A DNA stretch of 64,000 nucleotides from Camellia lanceoleosa (Eukaryota; Streptophyta; Magnoliopsida; Ericales; Theaceae): contig CM045761.1 of NCBI GenBank assembly GCA_025200525.1, positions 37,394,190 through 37,458,189 of the forward strand. The letters are read 5' to 3'. A model generated the notes under the pieces. That model saw nothing but the letters and a program-made list of their open reading frames with translations. It was not told where the DNA came from and did no database searches. Position 1 is the stretch's first letter; every line of letters starts with the position of its first letter. Shown here piece by piece: positions 1 through 10,274 of the stretch. The translations under genes were made by a program, and so were the position numbers.

Positions 1-376
1 GTGGGTGCCTGAAAAAATTCGAGTCGGGCTGAGGCGAGTCCGGCCCGTTGACAATATGAATGTTAACATACATTGACATGTTAACATTCACATTAATAGG
101 AGTATAAAATTGGCCCGCGTCCTGTGGTGGCACGAAACCCGCCCGCGGCCCATAAGCAGCCCGGGAAGGGTTTGGTTCGGCCCGTTAACAATGTGAATAT
201 TCACATTGACATGTTAACATTCACATTGATAAGAGTATAAAATTGGCTCGCAGCCCATAGGCGGCCAAAAGCCCACCCACGGCCCGAGGCGAGCCCAGCC
301 CGGCCCGTTGACAATGTGAATATTTACATTGACATGTTAATATTTACGTTGATAGGAGTGTAAAATTAGCCCGTGC
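1..376. repeat. Left arm of foldback-like array
   Basis: This arm holds three tandem copies (about 44-120, 178-250 and 302-376) of a unit that reads GGCCCGTTGACAATGTGAAT, then a GAATATTC dyad, TGTTAACA and TATAAAATTGGCCCG. The units are separated by GC-rich spacers made of GGCCCG/CGGGCC words. The same unit recurs eight times in reverse complement at 1041-1880, so the two blocks form arms of a large inverted structure. The arm probably continues left of position 1, because the first bases are already repeat spacer. No coding potential was recognised. Open frames here come from low-complexity GC-rich sequence. Confidence 0.75.
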
Positions 377-1040
377 CTCGTAGTTACCCGAAACCCACCC
401 ACTGCTCGTGGACGGCCCGGGGCGGGCCTGGCAATTTTTTTTTAATTCTTTTAATTTTTTCTATCAAAATTTTATTATTTTTCACAAAAAAAGACCCTAG
501 GCCTTGGCGCGGGCCAGGCCTCGAACCGAGCCTTGAATGGGTCTTAACCGGGCTGATGGGCAGGACCGGGCTTCAAAGTGATGGCCCAGGTCCTAGCCTA
601 GGGTCTCAGACTAGGCTTGAGCCTGGGCCCAAATGAGCCTTTCCCAGGCCGAGTCGCGCTGGCCCAAGGGCCAAAAAATTAGGCCCGGGCCCTAGCCCTA
701 GCACAAGGGTATTCGGGCTTTGGACAGGCCGATGGATCGAGCCTCGGGTCGGGCCGGTGGGCCAGGGCCTAGCCTCGAGCTTAGGTCGGGCTTGGACGAG
801 CTTGGCCATTTTTTTTAAAATTCTTTTCAATTTTTTCTACCAAAATTTTATTATTTTTCACAAAAAAATACATTGTGCCTCGGGCGGCCTAGGCCTCGGA
901 CCGAGCCTTGAATGGGCCGATGGACGGGGCCGGGCTTCAAAGTGATGGCCTAGGCCCTAACCTAGGGTCTTAGACATGCTCGAGTCCGGACCTAAACGAG
1001 CCTGCCCCGGGCCGTGGGCGGGCATTGGGCAGCCCACGAG
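377..1040. repeat. Core of foldback-like array, internally duplicated
   Basis: Between the two inverted arms lies a GC-rich core. About 220 bases at 426-650 are repeated in direct orientation at about 801-1011, an offset of roughly 376 bases. Shared landmarks are a T-rich run followed by CTAYCAAAATTTTATTATTT and TTCACAAAAAAA, then GAGCCTTGAATGGG and GGGCTTCAAAGTGATGGCC. Frames cross it on both strands, but the translations are repetitive Gly/Pro/Leu/Arg and I do not support them as genes. Confidence 0.6.
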
Positions 1041-1880
1041 CCGCGGCCAATTCTACATTCCTATTAATGTGCATGTTAACATGTCAATGTGAATATTTAC
1101 ATTGTCAACGGACCGGGCCTACCCTGGACCGCTGGTAAGCTTCGGGTAGCGGGCAAATTTTATACTCTTATCAATGTTAATGTTAACATGTCAATGTGAA
1201 TATTCATATTGTCACAGGTCGGGCCAAGCCCGCCTTGGGCTTTGGGTCGTCCACGGGCTGCGGGCCAATTTTACACTCTTATCAATGTGAATGTTAACAT
1301 GTCAATGTGAATATTCACATTATCAACGGGCCGGGTCGGACCCGCCTTGGGCCGCTGGCCAATTTTATACTCTTATCAATGTGAATTTTAACATGTCAAT
1401 GTGAATATTTACATTGTTAACAGGCCGGGCCGAGCCCGCCCACGGGTCGTGAGAGGGTTTCGGGCAGCCACGAGGCGCGGGCTAATTTTACACTCCTATC
1501 AATGTGAATGTTAACATGTCAATGTGGATATTCACATTATCAACGGGCCGGGCCAGGCCCGCCCCGGGCCACGGGCGAGCTTTTGGCCGCCCATAGGCCG
1601 CGGGCCAATTTTATACTCTTATCAATGTGAATGTTAACATGTCAATATGAATATTCACATTGTCAACGGGCCATCGGGTTTCGCGCCGCCACAGGACACG
1701 GGCCAATTTTACATTCCTATTAATGTAAATGTTAACATGTCAATGTGAATATTCACATTGTCAACCGGTAGGGCCCGTCCTGGCTCGCGGGCGGGTTTCG
1801 GACCGCTCACGGGCCAATTTTACATTCCTACCAATGTGAATTTTAAAATATGAATGTTCACATCATAAAATTGTTAACCG
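1041..1880. repeat. Right arm of foldback-like array, eight units
   Basis: Eight tandem units begin near 1045, 1150, 1262, 1357, 1479, 1603, 1699 and 1818. They are the reverse complement of the left-arm unit, spaced about 95-125 bases. The best units contain the perfect 20-base palindrome CAATGTGAATATTCACATTG next to TGTTAACA. The last unit is degenerate and the array fades into ordinary AT-rich DNA near 1880. Inverted arms built of short tandem units are the hallmark of foldback (FB/FARE-like) transposons. An alternative is the subterminal repeat region of a large DNA transposon. Confidence 0.75.
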
Positions 1881-3430
1881 TTAAAAAAATATTTATAAGG
1901 GTATCAAAATTAAATATAAGAGCATAAGTGTCTAAGAAAATAGTGTAAATCAAGAAAAAAAAGATTTTATGGAATAAAACTATACATACATGGGACTAAA
2001 TGAGTTAAAAAATTCTTTCATAGACTTCTTGAGGTAAAACACTTTTAAATAGAATTTATCAATAAAAATCTCTTAGTTTTACTAAGATTAAATGAATCAA
2101 AATTAATATAAATAGTATGCAGACACAAAAATAAACCAAAAAAAATATCATGTAAATGTTTAAATGATGACATCATTTTTTATTTAAATAACTATCAAAT
2201 TATAGATGAAAATGAAGTTAAGTATTACGTGACTTAATTTTTTTTAATTCAATATAATTAGATTAAAATTGTAAAATTAATTATATATTTTTTTTGAAAA
2301 GAAAATTAATTAAAATTATAAATGTATGTAATTATAGAGAGATCTATAGACACATACACACAAGACAAACAAACAAAAGAGAATCGATAGAATGGCGGGT
2401 GTGGAAGTGATGATGGGCTGCGTTGGTTCGAACCAATCCACTCCATCATTGCGAATCTTCGGACGGCCGAGCCCCACCCCCATCATTTTGTCAATTCCCC
2501 AAAATGCCCTCACTCCCCATCATTCACATGACGCCATCCCTCCTCCTATATACACATCAAAATTTTAAAATTAAAAAATAAAATAAAATAAATTTATTAA
2601 ACTTAATAAAAATAAAATCCAAACCCAGAAAATCTGAACAAAAAACCCTCTATCATCATCATCATAGTAAAGCAAGAACATTAAATCCTTGCCTAAAGAA
2701 GCCGCCTTCCATGCTTACACATGCATGATTGTTGTGGCAGTGAAGAGAGAGAAGATTTACAGATTACTTGGCATGTCTTCATCCCCATAATACTAAGCGT
2801 TAAAATATAAATAAATAAATAAATTATACTGATTATTTTTGTAATTTATTTATTATTTTTATTTGGTATTTGTATTTTTAGTTATATCAATTTTGTTATT
2901 TAATTTTTTACATTTATCAATTTAGTTTAATTAATAATATTTATTAAGAAATCAAACAAAAATAAATATAAAATGGTTCATGGTTATTTGTCATTTGCTA
3001 AAATAACACATTATCTTATTTGGACATAATCGTTTTATTTAAGTCTTATGATCTTTCTATCACATCATTTTAAATTCAATTCATATTTTATTTTATTTTT
3101 TGTAAAAAGTAAAAAAATATACATATTTAGAGCATTCCAAATACTAAGAATTTGAAATTAAATATCAACCTTTGATCATTTTGGAAAGGGTTAATAAATT
3201 ATTTTGCCTTTTGATTTTAATTTAATTTCTAAATAGACATTATTAATTTGACTAAATTGGAAAAAATTTTAAAATAAAATTGATACAAGTATAATTCTAA
3301 GGACCAAATTAACATAATATATACTATAAATGTAATTTGCCCACTAAATAAAATTCAATCTATTAATAAATTTTAAGAATTTATTCTTTAGATATATATA
3401 TATATATATCTTAATTTCAAATACGATAAT
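1881..3430. other. AT-rich intergenic DNA upstream of ZPR
   Basis: No gene was recognised here. At about 2390-2540 and 2700-2790 there are two short islands of more normal base composition, one carrying an RY-like CATGCATG word near 2722. These could be distal regulatory sequence of the downstream ZPR gene, but nothing proves it. A TA microsatellite lies at about 3391-3409. Confidence 0.4.
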
Positions 3431-3431
3431 T

Positions 3432-3652
3432 AAGCTTTCGTTTGGCAATGACTTTTTTATTTGATTTATTGATTTTTTTAGTCTGAGATTTTTTTGTTCG
3501 TTTGGTATTCTTAATTGACTTTTTTTACTTTTTAACTTTAGAATGATAGATTTTTTTTTATCTTTTTGTCATTTTTGTCTTTTTGTAATTTTTTAACTTT
3601 TTTTTATCTTTTTATAATTATTTAGCCAAAAATAAAAACCAAACATCACCTA
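3432..3652. mobile_element. Possible MITE upstream of ZPR
   Basis: An AT-rich, CTTTTT/GACTTTTT-rich segment starts with CTTTCGTTTGGCAATGACTT and ends with AACCAAACATCACC. The ends are imperfect inverted repeats of the GTTTGG type seen in the other Tourist-like MITEs of this window. No clear target duplication was seen, so this is tentative. Confidence 0.35.
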
Positions 3653-3659
3653 AATTCTG

Positions 3660-3897
3660 TATTTATACCAGAATTGATTTCTTCCGCAACACATCCATCC
3701 CTACCTTCTCTCTCCAACTTTTTTCCACTATATAATGACGGCTCCTTAGTTCTCTTTGTCCCTCACTAAACTTCTCTCCTTCCAAAGTCTCCTCTCTGTT
3801 TTTTATTCCTTTTGCTACTCTCTGAACTTTCTTACACATCCAAGGCATAGGCTTCCTCGGCCAAAGCTGTTTCTTCTTCTAACCAACCTTTCAAAAG
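3660..3897 (+). promoter_or_regulatory. Probable core promoter and 5' leader of ZPR gene
   Basis: This is a pyrimidine-rich stretch (CTTCTCTCTCC, TTTCTTCTTC) typical of plant 5' leaders. It ends in AAAAG followed by GTGATC, a plausible splice donor at 3898. One minimal upstream ORF (ATG at 3735, four codons, stop TAG) lies here if transcription starts before it. The transcription start is inferred, not seen. Confidence 0.45.
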
Positions 3898-4702
3898 GTG
3901 ATCTTTTTTGAAAAGCTAAAGAGAGGCCCCCACTCTCTCTCTGTCTCTCTGTTTTTTTATACTTGTTTGGTTCTTCTTGTTTTTCTATCACTGAACAGAT
4001 TGTGGGGTTGGTCTTTCTGTTTTGTATCTAACAAAATGCTTTATATATTTGTTTATACACGCATATATGTGCTCTGTCTCTTCTTCTCCTTCTTCTTCTT
4101 CTATATTTTGTATGATAATGTCAAGTACTCAACATTCAAATGGAATGCTTTTTTTCATTCTTTGGTTCTCCCAACATTTGTTTCTACTTCCTTTTTTAAT
4201 GGGTTTTCTTTTTCTTTTTTTTTTTGACCTTTCCTTTCTCTCTGATGAAAGAGAAATTATATATATGTAAATGTGTTCAACCTACTCTGTTTTCTCCTTA
4301 TTTTTCACTTTCACTTCTTGTTAGCACCTGCATTGATTCTTTCTATTCAGTGCAAAGAAAACAGAGGAATAATAACATACCCTCATCAAGGAAAATTGAG
4401 TCAGATTTCTAATTTTGTTTTCATCCTTTTATCATTGATTTGGTTGGTTCTGCAAATACTCTGTTTTTAGCTACCCTCTTTCATTTATAAAATTGGGTTC
4501 ATTGAAAAAATATTTTCTTTTTTATTTTTTATGCATAGAGTTGTCTTTATATTGCAGCATTGTATTTGTCGTATGGGTTCATTTTAGTTTTCCAATTAGA
4601 ATGTTTGTTTTAGCACTGTCTTTTATTTTATAATTTTTTTAGTAGCAAGAATTGGTCTTAATACACCCTTTCTCTGTTCTGATATGTCTTGTTTGGTTTC
4701 AG
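3898..4702 (+). other. Probable 5' UTR intron of ZPR gene
   Basis: This is a T-rich segment of about 800 bases with a GT start at 3898 and a strong acceptor TTTGGTTTCAG ending at 4702, only 14 bases before the ZPR start codon. T-rich composition, poor coding content and the acceptor position argue for a leader intron. The donor (AAG/GTGATC) is only a moderate consensus match. RNA-seq would settle both ends. Confidence 0.5.
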
Positions 4703-4716
4703 GGTTTGCAACAACC

Positions 4717-4947
4717 ATGGACAAGGTTAACTCAAAGCTGTACTTGGAGAACTGCTACATAATCCAAGAGAATGAGAGGCTTAGGAAGAGAGCACAGCTT
4801 CTGAACCAAGAGAATCAAGCACTCCTCTCTGAGCTTAAGAACAAGCTCTCTAATGGTGGCCCAAGCTCAAAGCTCAAGGGTGGCCCAAGCTCTCTTCCTG
4901 ATCTAAACCTCAGCTCCACCTCCAGCCCAAATGCCAACAAGCCCTGA
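4717..4947 (+). CDS. ZPR4: LITTLE ZIPPER microprotein (ZPR3/ZPR4-type)
   Basis: This is a single-exon coding region of 76 codons plus TGA. The start is the ATG at 4717 in good context (ACAACCATGG). An in-frame ATG 33 bases upstream sits before the splice acceptor and is probably intronic. The N-terminal half carries the family signature, with NSKLYLENCYIIQENERLRK at residues 4-23 followed by RAQLLNQENQALLSELKNKL, which together form a short leucine zipper. Known ZPR proteins are of similar size. They pair with HD-ZIP III factors such as REVOLUTA and PHABULOSA into dimers that cannot bind DNA, limiting their activity in the shoot meristem and in leaf polarity. They are themselves HD-ZIP III targets. 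The C-terminal half is low complexity: a duplicated GGPSS block, then LPDLNLSSTSSP, an EAR-like DLNL motif. The neighbouring RCE1 gene supports orthology with Arabidopsis ZPR4. Confidence 0.93.
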   Translation: MDKVNSKLYLENCYIIQENERLRKRAQLLNQENQALLSELKNKLSNGGPSSKLKGGPSSLPDLNLSSTSSPNANKP

Positions 4948-6065
4948 AGCTCTGGCCCAAACAGAGCATCATGAGGGCCCATCTAGAACTCCTCTTTGTT
5001 TTTGGGTTTTGGGGGTAAAAGCATAGTAATGAAATAGTGGGAATGGGTAGCATCTATGAACTAGGGTTTACCTTTTTAGGTTTAAATATATGTTTTAATC
5101 TTTTTTTGGGGGGGAGGGGTTAAAGTCAGGTATTTCTGAACTACAAAGGTGTATTAAGCTTATCTAGTAATCAATGTTACTGTTTCTAGTAAGCATGTTA
5201 TATATATATATATATATATATTATGAATATTTAGATAATAAAATATAAATGTGAGACAGCCCATTCTATGAAAGTCTGGAGTGTATTTAAATTTATTTTT
5301 TTGGTATTTATTTTTCTTTCATATATGATTCAACTTAGCATATATATGCTATTAACTCAAAAATAGATAATAATAATTTATTCAAAAAATATTAGATGTG
5401 TGATTAAAGTTTATTTTGACCTTCAAAATACTCAAAATAAATTTAATGCATTGATATAATAAGAGCCTTTGGATGTGTTTGAGAATGTTGGTATACAATC
5501 AATTGCTCTGAACTAGACAGTTCAGCAATGTTTCATGCTCATTCATTTATGCCAATTCTCATAAGAAACAGATTATGATGAGTTTGGATTTTAAATTTTT
5601 GTTGAATTTGTTTCCTTTTCTTTTTCTTTTTCTTTTTTGTTTCTCTCCCTTCTCTACAATCTTAAATCAGATTAGAGGGAAAGAAACCAAGCTGGTGTAT
5701 GACTAAACTTTCTCAGTGGTCCAAAAAAGAGAAGAAAATAAAAGAAATCTCCCACCCTGAGCAAAGTATATCATGTGTAATTTTCTGCTCATTTGACGGG
5801 GGAATGGCAGATCAACCTTTTTGAGTTTTGACCAAATAAAAGATTGAAGAAATAGGTTGTCAATCCCTCAACTGATATCAGTTAGGACCATAGTAAATTG
5901 TTAAATGTGAAAAAATAAAAAAATAAAAAGGATAGACCTATCTTCACCTTTTGTTTGGCCAAGAAAATACCTTTATTGTAAATTTCAAAGGTTAGCATTT
6001 ATACGTGTCTCAAGAAGTCATGAGCTTGATTCTTATGAAGCGCTTGATCTCCTAAAGCCATTACA
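4948..6065. other. ZPR 3' flank and intergenic DNA
   Basis: The presumed ZPR 3' UTR and terminator lie here. The exact poly(A) site cannot be called. A TA microsatellite occurs at about 5200-5221, and a CTTTTTCTTTTT tract near 5610-5640. No further gene was recognised. Confidence 0.4.
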
Positions 6066-6073
6066 GGGCATAT

Positions 6074-6610
6074 TAGGGGTGTACGATCAGGATTGGTTCG
6101 GTTTCGAAAAAATTTAAGAACTGAACTGATCTTAATGGTTCTGTAATTTTGAGAATCAAACCAGACTATTACATTTGTAAAATTGGATCAAAACCAAACC
6201 GAAATAACGGTTTGGTTTCGGTTTGGTTCAAGGTTTCAAAAATTATTATTTACAAAAATAAATTGTTAATATTAGCAAAATAATTGCTCAAATTAATTAC
6301 ATTTAACTCATGATAAAAACTAATAATATTAAGGTATTACTCAACATTACATATCTATAAATATCATTAAAATTATAAAAAATTAATAAATAAAATAGAA
6401 CTTGATATTATATATATATATATATTTTAAAATTCGGTTCAGTTCGAATTGTGATTTTTTCATGAAATTCATTTAACCGAACTGTTTTTTACGATTCTCA
6501 TATTTCTTAAACCGAAATCGAATCAATTCTTAATAGAACTGAACCAAATCGTACGATTCAGTCTGGTTCGGTCCGAATTACTGATTTAAACGGATTTTTG
6601 AACAGCCCTA
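6074..6610. mobile_element. hAT-like non-autonomous element with 8-bp TSD
   Basis: This 537-bp element starts TAGGGGTGTACGATC and ends GAACAGCCCTA, so its ends are imperfect inverted repeats (TAGGGGTGT versus TAGGGCTGT). It is bounded on both sides by the identical octamer GGGCATAT (6066-6073 and 6611-6618). An 8-bp duplication with TAGGGGTG ends is diagnostic of hAT transposons. The interior is noncoding, with several GGTTCGGTTT words and their inverted counterparts. Confidence 0.88.
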
Positions 6611-6618
6611 GGGCATAT

Positions 6619-7415
6619 GTCCGGTATATGTGAAACTGGAGGTTGCATATAATTGAAGAGGAATCATAGGAAAACTTGAATACCCTTATTGCCAATATTT
6701 AATAAAAAATAAAAAATAAAAAATTGGTGTTAGATTGTAGAAGAACCAACTGTTTTCATATGGGGCCAATCTAGTTCTATATTGTCAATAGAGTGCATCT
6801 TCTTAACCTACTTTTGTGGGGAACTCTTTCAACATTGTTGTGTATAGAGTCGTATGCAGATTGTTAAATTAAAGACACACATACTTCATTCTGCAATGGC
6901 ATATTCAGGAAATTTTTGCCAATTTACTTTGTTAGATGTATTTGGTAATTGTTAAAAAAAATGCTACCAAGAAAGTTTTGAGAGTCTTTTTAAATTTAAT
7001 TGTGGAAAATCATCTTCTTCTTTTTTTCTCAAAGTATAAAATTTGTGTCATTTTAGTTCTTAATATTTAGATTGTGTTAATTTAATCCCTAATGTATAAA
7101 AAAGGTCTTTCAATTTGGTCTCCCAACCAAATTTCATCAATAGACGCTGCTATAATCAAGAATAAATGTAAAAAATTACACTTTTTATTTTAAAAAAAAT
7201 ATGTGATATATGTGTCATTCATGTGGAATGACATTTTTGGCCTCAATTAATTTATTATATTTTAAATTAAATTACAATAATAAAATAATGAAAAATTAGC
7301 ACGTAACATTATCAAATAGAAAATTCTCTTTCAACGGTCATACCAAGTAATACTTAGTTGTTGTTGGTAATATGTTTTTTTAGTTAATTTTTTGACTTTT
7401 TTTTAGCTATTTTAA
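6619..7415. other. Intergenic AT-rich DNA
   Basis: No gene or bounded element was recognised. The sequence is AT-rich with several near-repeats of TTAATTT/AATTTAG. Confidence 0.4.
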
Positions 7416-7641
7416 GGTCTCATTTGGTAAGTGGTGATTTTAGCTAAAAAGTAAAAAAGTTATTAAAAAAATTAAAAAGTCAACAACTTATATTAAAAAG
7501 TCAAAAATTTTCTTCTCTACTTTTTGCACATATTTTCGTAAAAAATCAAAAAGTCATTCCAAACATACTAGTTTTTTTATATCATATTTTAGTCAAAAAA
7601 CTAAAAAATTATAAAAAAAAAACATATTCCCAAACGAGGCC
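7416..7641. mobile_element. Tourist-like MITE, copy 1
   Basis: The ends are GGTCTCATTTGGTAAG and CCCAAACGAGGCC, inverted repeats of the GGCCTCGTTTGG type typical of PIF/Harbinger (Tourist) MITEs. The flanks are TAA and TAG, an imperfect 3-bp duplication. The interior is full of AAAAAGTCAAAAAG words. It is homologous to 16197-16418 in the same orientation and to 11141-11369 in the opposite orientation. Confidence 0.75.
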
Positions 7642-7984
7642 TAGTCTGTGACTAAAAGTTAGTTTGGTTTGATTTTTGATTTTTGTAACTTTTGTGAGAA
7701 AAATAAAATAAAATGATTATGATTTGAATGTGATATTTTATCTTATTGATTTATTTAACCTATTTTGTCTTTTGTACTTTTTTTTAACCAAAAAGTTGAA
7801 TCTAAACAACCCTTATTGCAAATAGTTTTAGCATCTCTTAAAAGAAAATGATATTATAAATTTTATATTAAAAAAAAAAAACACAAAATGGGTATTTAGT
7901 TTTAACACTTGACTAAGATCTAGTAGCATTAAATTCAAGTCGATAAAATACTAATTATAAATAGTTTTAGCATCTTTCAAAAGA
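7642..7984. other. MITE-like debris
   Basis: An AT-rich segment at about 7655-7812 has GTTAGTTTGG near the left and internal words (ATGATTATGATTTGAATGTGATATTTTA) shared with the MITE at 14143-14387. It is probably a decayed relative. No sharp ends were found. Confidence 0.35.
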
Positions 7985-8410
7985 ACAGCTTGTTTGTTTT
8001 TATTTTTCAAAAAATATTTTTTAAAAAATTCTATTTTCTTATTTTTCGTATTTTTTTGTTTTTATTGAATTTTTTTAATATTTTAAGTAATTTTTTTACT
8101 TTTTAGACACACCTAACATAAAAACACCTAAAAGTAAAAAAATTATAAAAAAAATCTTTTAAAAATTCACTAAATATCAAAAATATAAAAAAAAATATAA
8201 GAACTCAGTACATTTTTTGTATTTTTATGTATTTATTAATTTTTTCACAAATTTTTTACTTTTTAGATATATCTAAGTAAGGTACATCTAAAAAAGTAAA
8301 AAAAAAATGTTTAAAATTTTAAAAATATCCATTAAAAACAAAAAAAAAAACATGAAAATCAAAAAACTTAATTTTTAAAAAACTTAATTCAAAAAACTCA
8401 AACCAAAACA
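7985..8410. repeat. AT-rich ~420-bp element, copy 1
   Basis: This very AT-rich element has a homologous copy at 13482-13905. The shared order of landmarks is a TTTTTAAAAA-rich left end, TTTTTAGACACACCTAA, CACTAAATACCAAAAATA, ATTTTTATGTATTTATT, TTTTTAGATACAT.TAAGTAAG and a right end CTCAAACCAAACACACTGA. The TTTTTAGAYACAYYTAA block occurs twice within each copy, so the element is internally repeated. It is noncoding and its superfamily is unknown. Confidence 0.55.
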
Positions 8411-8529
8411 CTGATAATATTATGACATAAACACGAAATGGATATTTATTTTCTTATTGCTTGACTTGCGATCTTGTATTGTAGCATTAAATTCAAGTCC
8501 GTAGACGGTTGAAAGGTAAGGAAGTTAGC

Positions 8530-8820
8530 ATAATGTTAGGGATTATGAAAAAAATATTATGAAGATAATTATGAAAGATTTTTTATTTTTGGATGTATTA
8601 CAATAAAACACCACACTGGGTTCTTTTGGGAAGTTTTTAGCTTTTTACCTATTTTGGGTCATATCACCTCACATTTTTTACTCACAAAAAGATAAAATAG
8701 ACTAAAAAAGTCAAAAAAATTAACTTTTTATCAACTTTCCAAAACACTCCACTCTAATCAAAGGATAAAAAATTTTCATGATGCATTTCATATTATTTTT
8801 TTTTATGATACTTAATATTA
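8530..8820. mobile_element. MITE (GGGATCATGAAAAAA family) with nested insertion
   Basis: The left end TAATGTTAGGGATTATGAAAA and right end TTTTTATGATACTTAATATTA are inverted repeats. A second, uninterrupted copy lies at about 43809-43964 with ends CTAGGGATCATGAAAAAA and TTTTTTCATGATCCCTAG. The comparison shows that 8618-8750 is a later insertion into this copy. Confidence 0.7.
8618..8750. mobile_element. Short MITE nested in another MITE, TSD ACT
   Basis: This is a 133-bp insertion with ends GGGTTCTTTTGGGAAG and CTTTCCAAAACACTCC. It is flanked on both sides by ACT (8615-8617 and 8751-8753). Removing it and one ACT restores the host MITE sequence as seen in reverse complement at 43809-43964. 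A related copy is at about 10465-10608. A 3-bp duplication fits PIF/Harbinger. Confidence 0.8.
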
Positions 8821-8961
8821 TACAACTTATTTTAGCCAGATACATAAAATTAGGATCCTAAATTGTTTCAAGACAGACAAATAGGTGATCCTTTATGGCC
8901 ATTAAATGTCACTCTTTGAACAAACAGAAACTAACACACCATTTTAAGAGTGTTGATCTTC

Positions 8962-9223
8962 TACCAACAGGAGATTAGTTCAGTAGATAAGACTTTCGAA
9001 TCCTTCGTTCAAGGCTTGGGTTCGACTCTTCATAACCCTTTGTTAGGATTAAACATACTCCTTAATGCCTGGAGTACGCGGGGGGGCCTAAGCTTTGGGC
9101 CCAATGTAGGTGCGGTGGAATTTCAGTGCAGATATATTGTGAGTGCGAAGGAGCAATACTCCTTGACAGATATGTTAGAGTAACCTATCTGCATATCTAT
9201 TTTTTGAATCAAAAAAAAAAAAA
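8962..9223 (+). mobile_element. tRNA-derived SINE
   Basis: The head GAGATTAGTTCAGTAGATAAG resembles a Pol III A box. About 35 bases on, GGGTTCGACTC is a near-perfect B box. A tRNA-unrelated body follows (ACGCGGGGGGGCCTAAGC), then a 3' end in T-rich sequence and an A run at 9211-9223. GATCTT lies close to both ends (about 8955-8960 and 9229-9234) and may be the target duplication. The open frame across it is incidental. Confidence 0.65.
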
Positions 9224-9435
9224 GTATAGATCTTATGTAATGTATGTTCCCATAATGCATGTGTAGTGCCTCAAAACATCCTTCTCACTTGTCTCAACTC
9301 CAACTATCCTTCCCAACTCATTACCACTTTCATTCGCCTCTTTTCAGTTATTTTCCATCTCCAGCCATCATTGTATATATACGTAATTTTATAATAAAAA
9401 AAATACTAGTCACAATAAATAAACGTCCATAATTA

Positions 9436-9800
9436 AGGTTAGTTTGGCATAAACTAAATAATACAAAAAATCAAAAATTCACTATCCTATTTAAGTCACA
9501 TCATCTTATTTAAATTACATCACTTCTCTAACACATCACATCAAACCTAACCCAAACCCAACTCATATAAGTCAATAAGTTAAAAAGTACACTTTTTTAG
9601 AACATCTCAAACCAACTCTTAATGTTGATATATATATATGAAAATTATAATGAACAGTCGTGCTACCGACCCCAGTGGCAAGTGGCAAGTGACACACTAC
9701 CAGTGACTGAAATTCAAGAAAAAAAAAAATTGTTTTTTAAGCAATCACCAATGACCCCCCAGCACCCCCACTGGGGGTCTAAGTCATTTTTCTATAATGA
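9436..9800. mobile_element. Two MITE-like segments
   Basis: At about 9436-9622 an AT-rich segment begins AAGGTTAGTTTGGCATAAAC and ends with CTCAAACCAACTCTTAATG, imperfect inverted ends. At about 9668-9781, GACCCCAGTGG and CCACTGGGGGTC form an inverted pair around about 90 bases. Neither has a clean duplication, so both calls are tentative. Confidence 0.4.
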
Positions 9801-10001
9801 AATTCTATGACCCAATCTTTTTTGCACTTTTATTATGATTTTTATAATATTTTATTAAGATTTACTCAAATATTAGTTATGACTCATTATAATATTTAAT
9901 TAGTTATACTTTATATAATATTTGATTATAATTATTATTTTTTAATTATAACTCTCATAAAATTAAATTATGATATTTTGTAGTGATTAATGATATCATA
10001 A

Positions 10002-10223
10002 GAGCTTGTTTGGGAAGAACATTGGGACTAAAATAGCTATATAAGATAAAATAGTCTATTTTAGTTAAAATATGATAAAATGTCACATCTAATCTATAAT
10101 CATTTCATTTTTTTCTCTCACAAAAATTAAAAAAATTTAAAAATATATCTGAAACGAGATTTTTTAATTCCAAACTAAAATAGATAAAAAATAAAAAAAT
10201 TAATTCATATCCAAAATGAGCTC
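10002..10223. mobile_element. Tourist-like MITE with TAA TSD
   Basis: This 222-bp element has ends GAGCTTGTTTGGGAAG and CATATCCAAAATGAGCTC and exact TAA on both sides (9999-10001 and 10224-10226). The interior word AAATAGTCTATTTTA is palindromic and is shared with the MITE at 14143-14387. A 3-bp TAA duplication is the usual target of PIF/Harbinger MITEs. Confidence 0.75.
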
Positions 10224-10274
10224 TAAATATCATAACTTACTAATAATACACCCTCATAAACATTATCAAAATGG

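Noticed and set aside
373..945. Open frames of 60-90 codons on both strands in the GC-rich core
   Set aside because: The translations are low-complexity Gly/Pro/Arg/Leu from repeated GGCCCG-type words, and they follow the repeat rather than any protein family.
3898..4470. Overlapping plus-strand frames of 62-109 codons upstream of ZPR
   Set aside because: They are Phe/Ser/Leu-rich from T-rich DNA, lie inside the probable leader intron and show no family signature.
8990..9020. Possible tRNA gene suggested by GGGTTCGACTC
   Set aside because: There is no cloverleaf, acceptor stem or anticodon arm. Only the Pol III boxes of a SINE are present.
8950..9183. 77-codon frame
   Set aside because: It coincides with a SINE containing A and B boxes. 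The frame is accidental.
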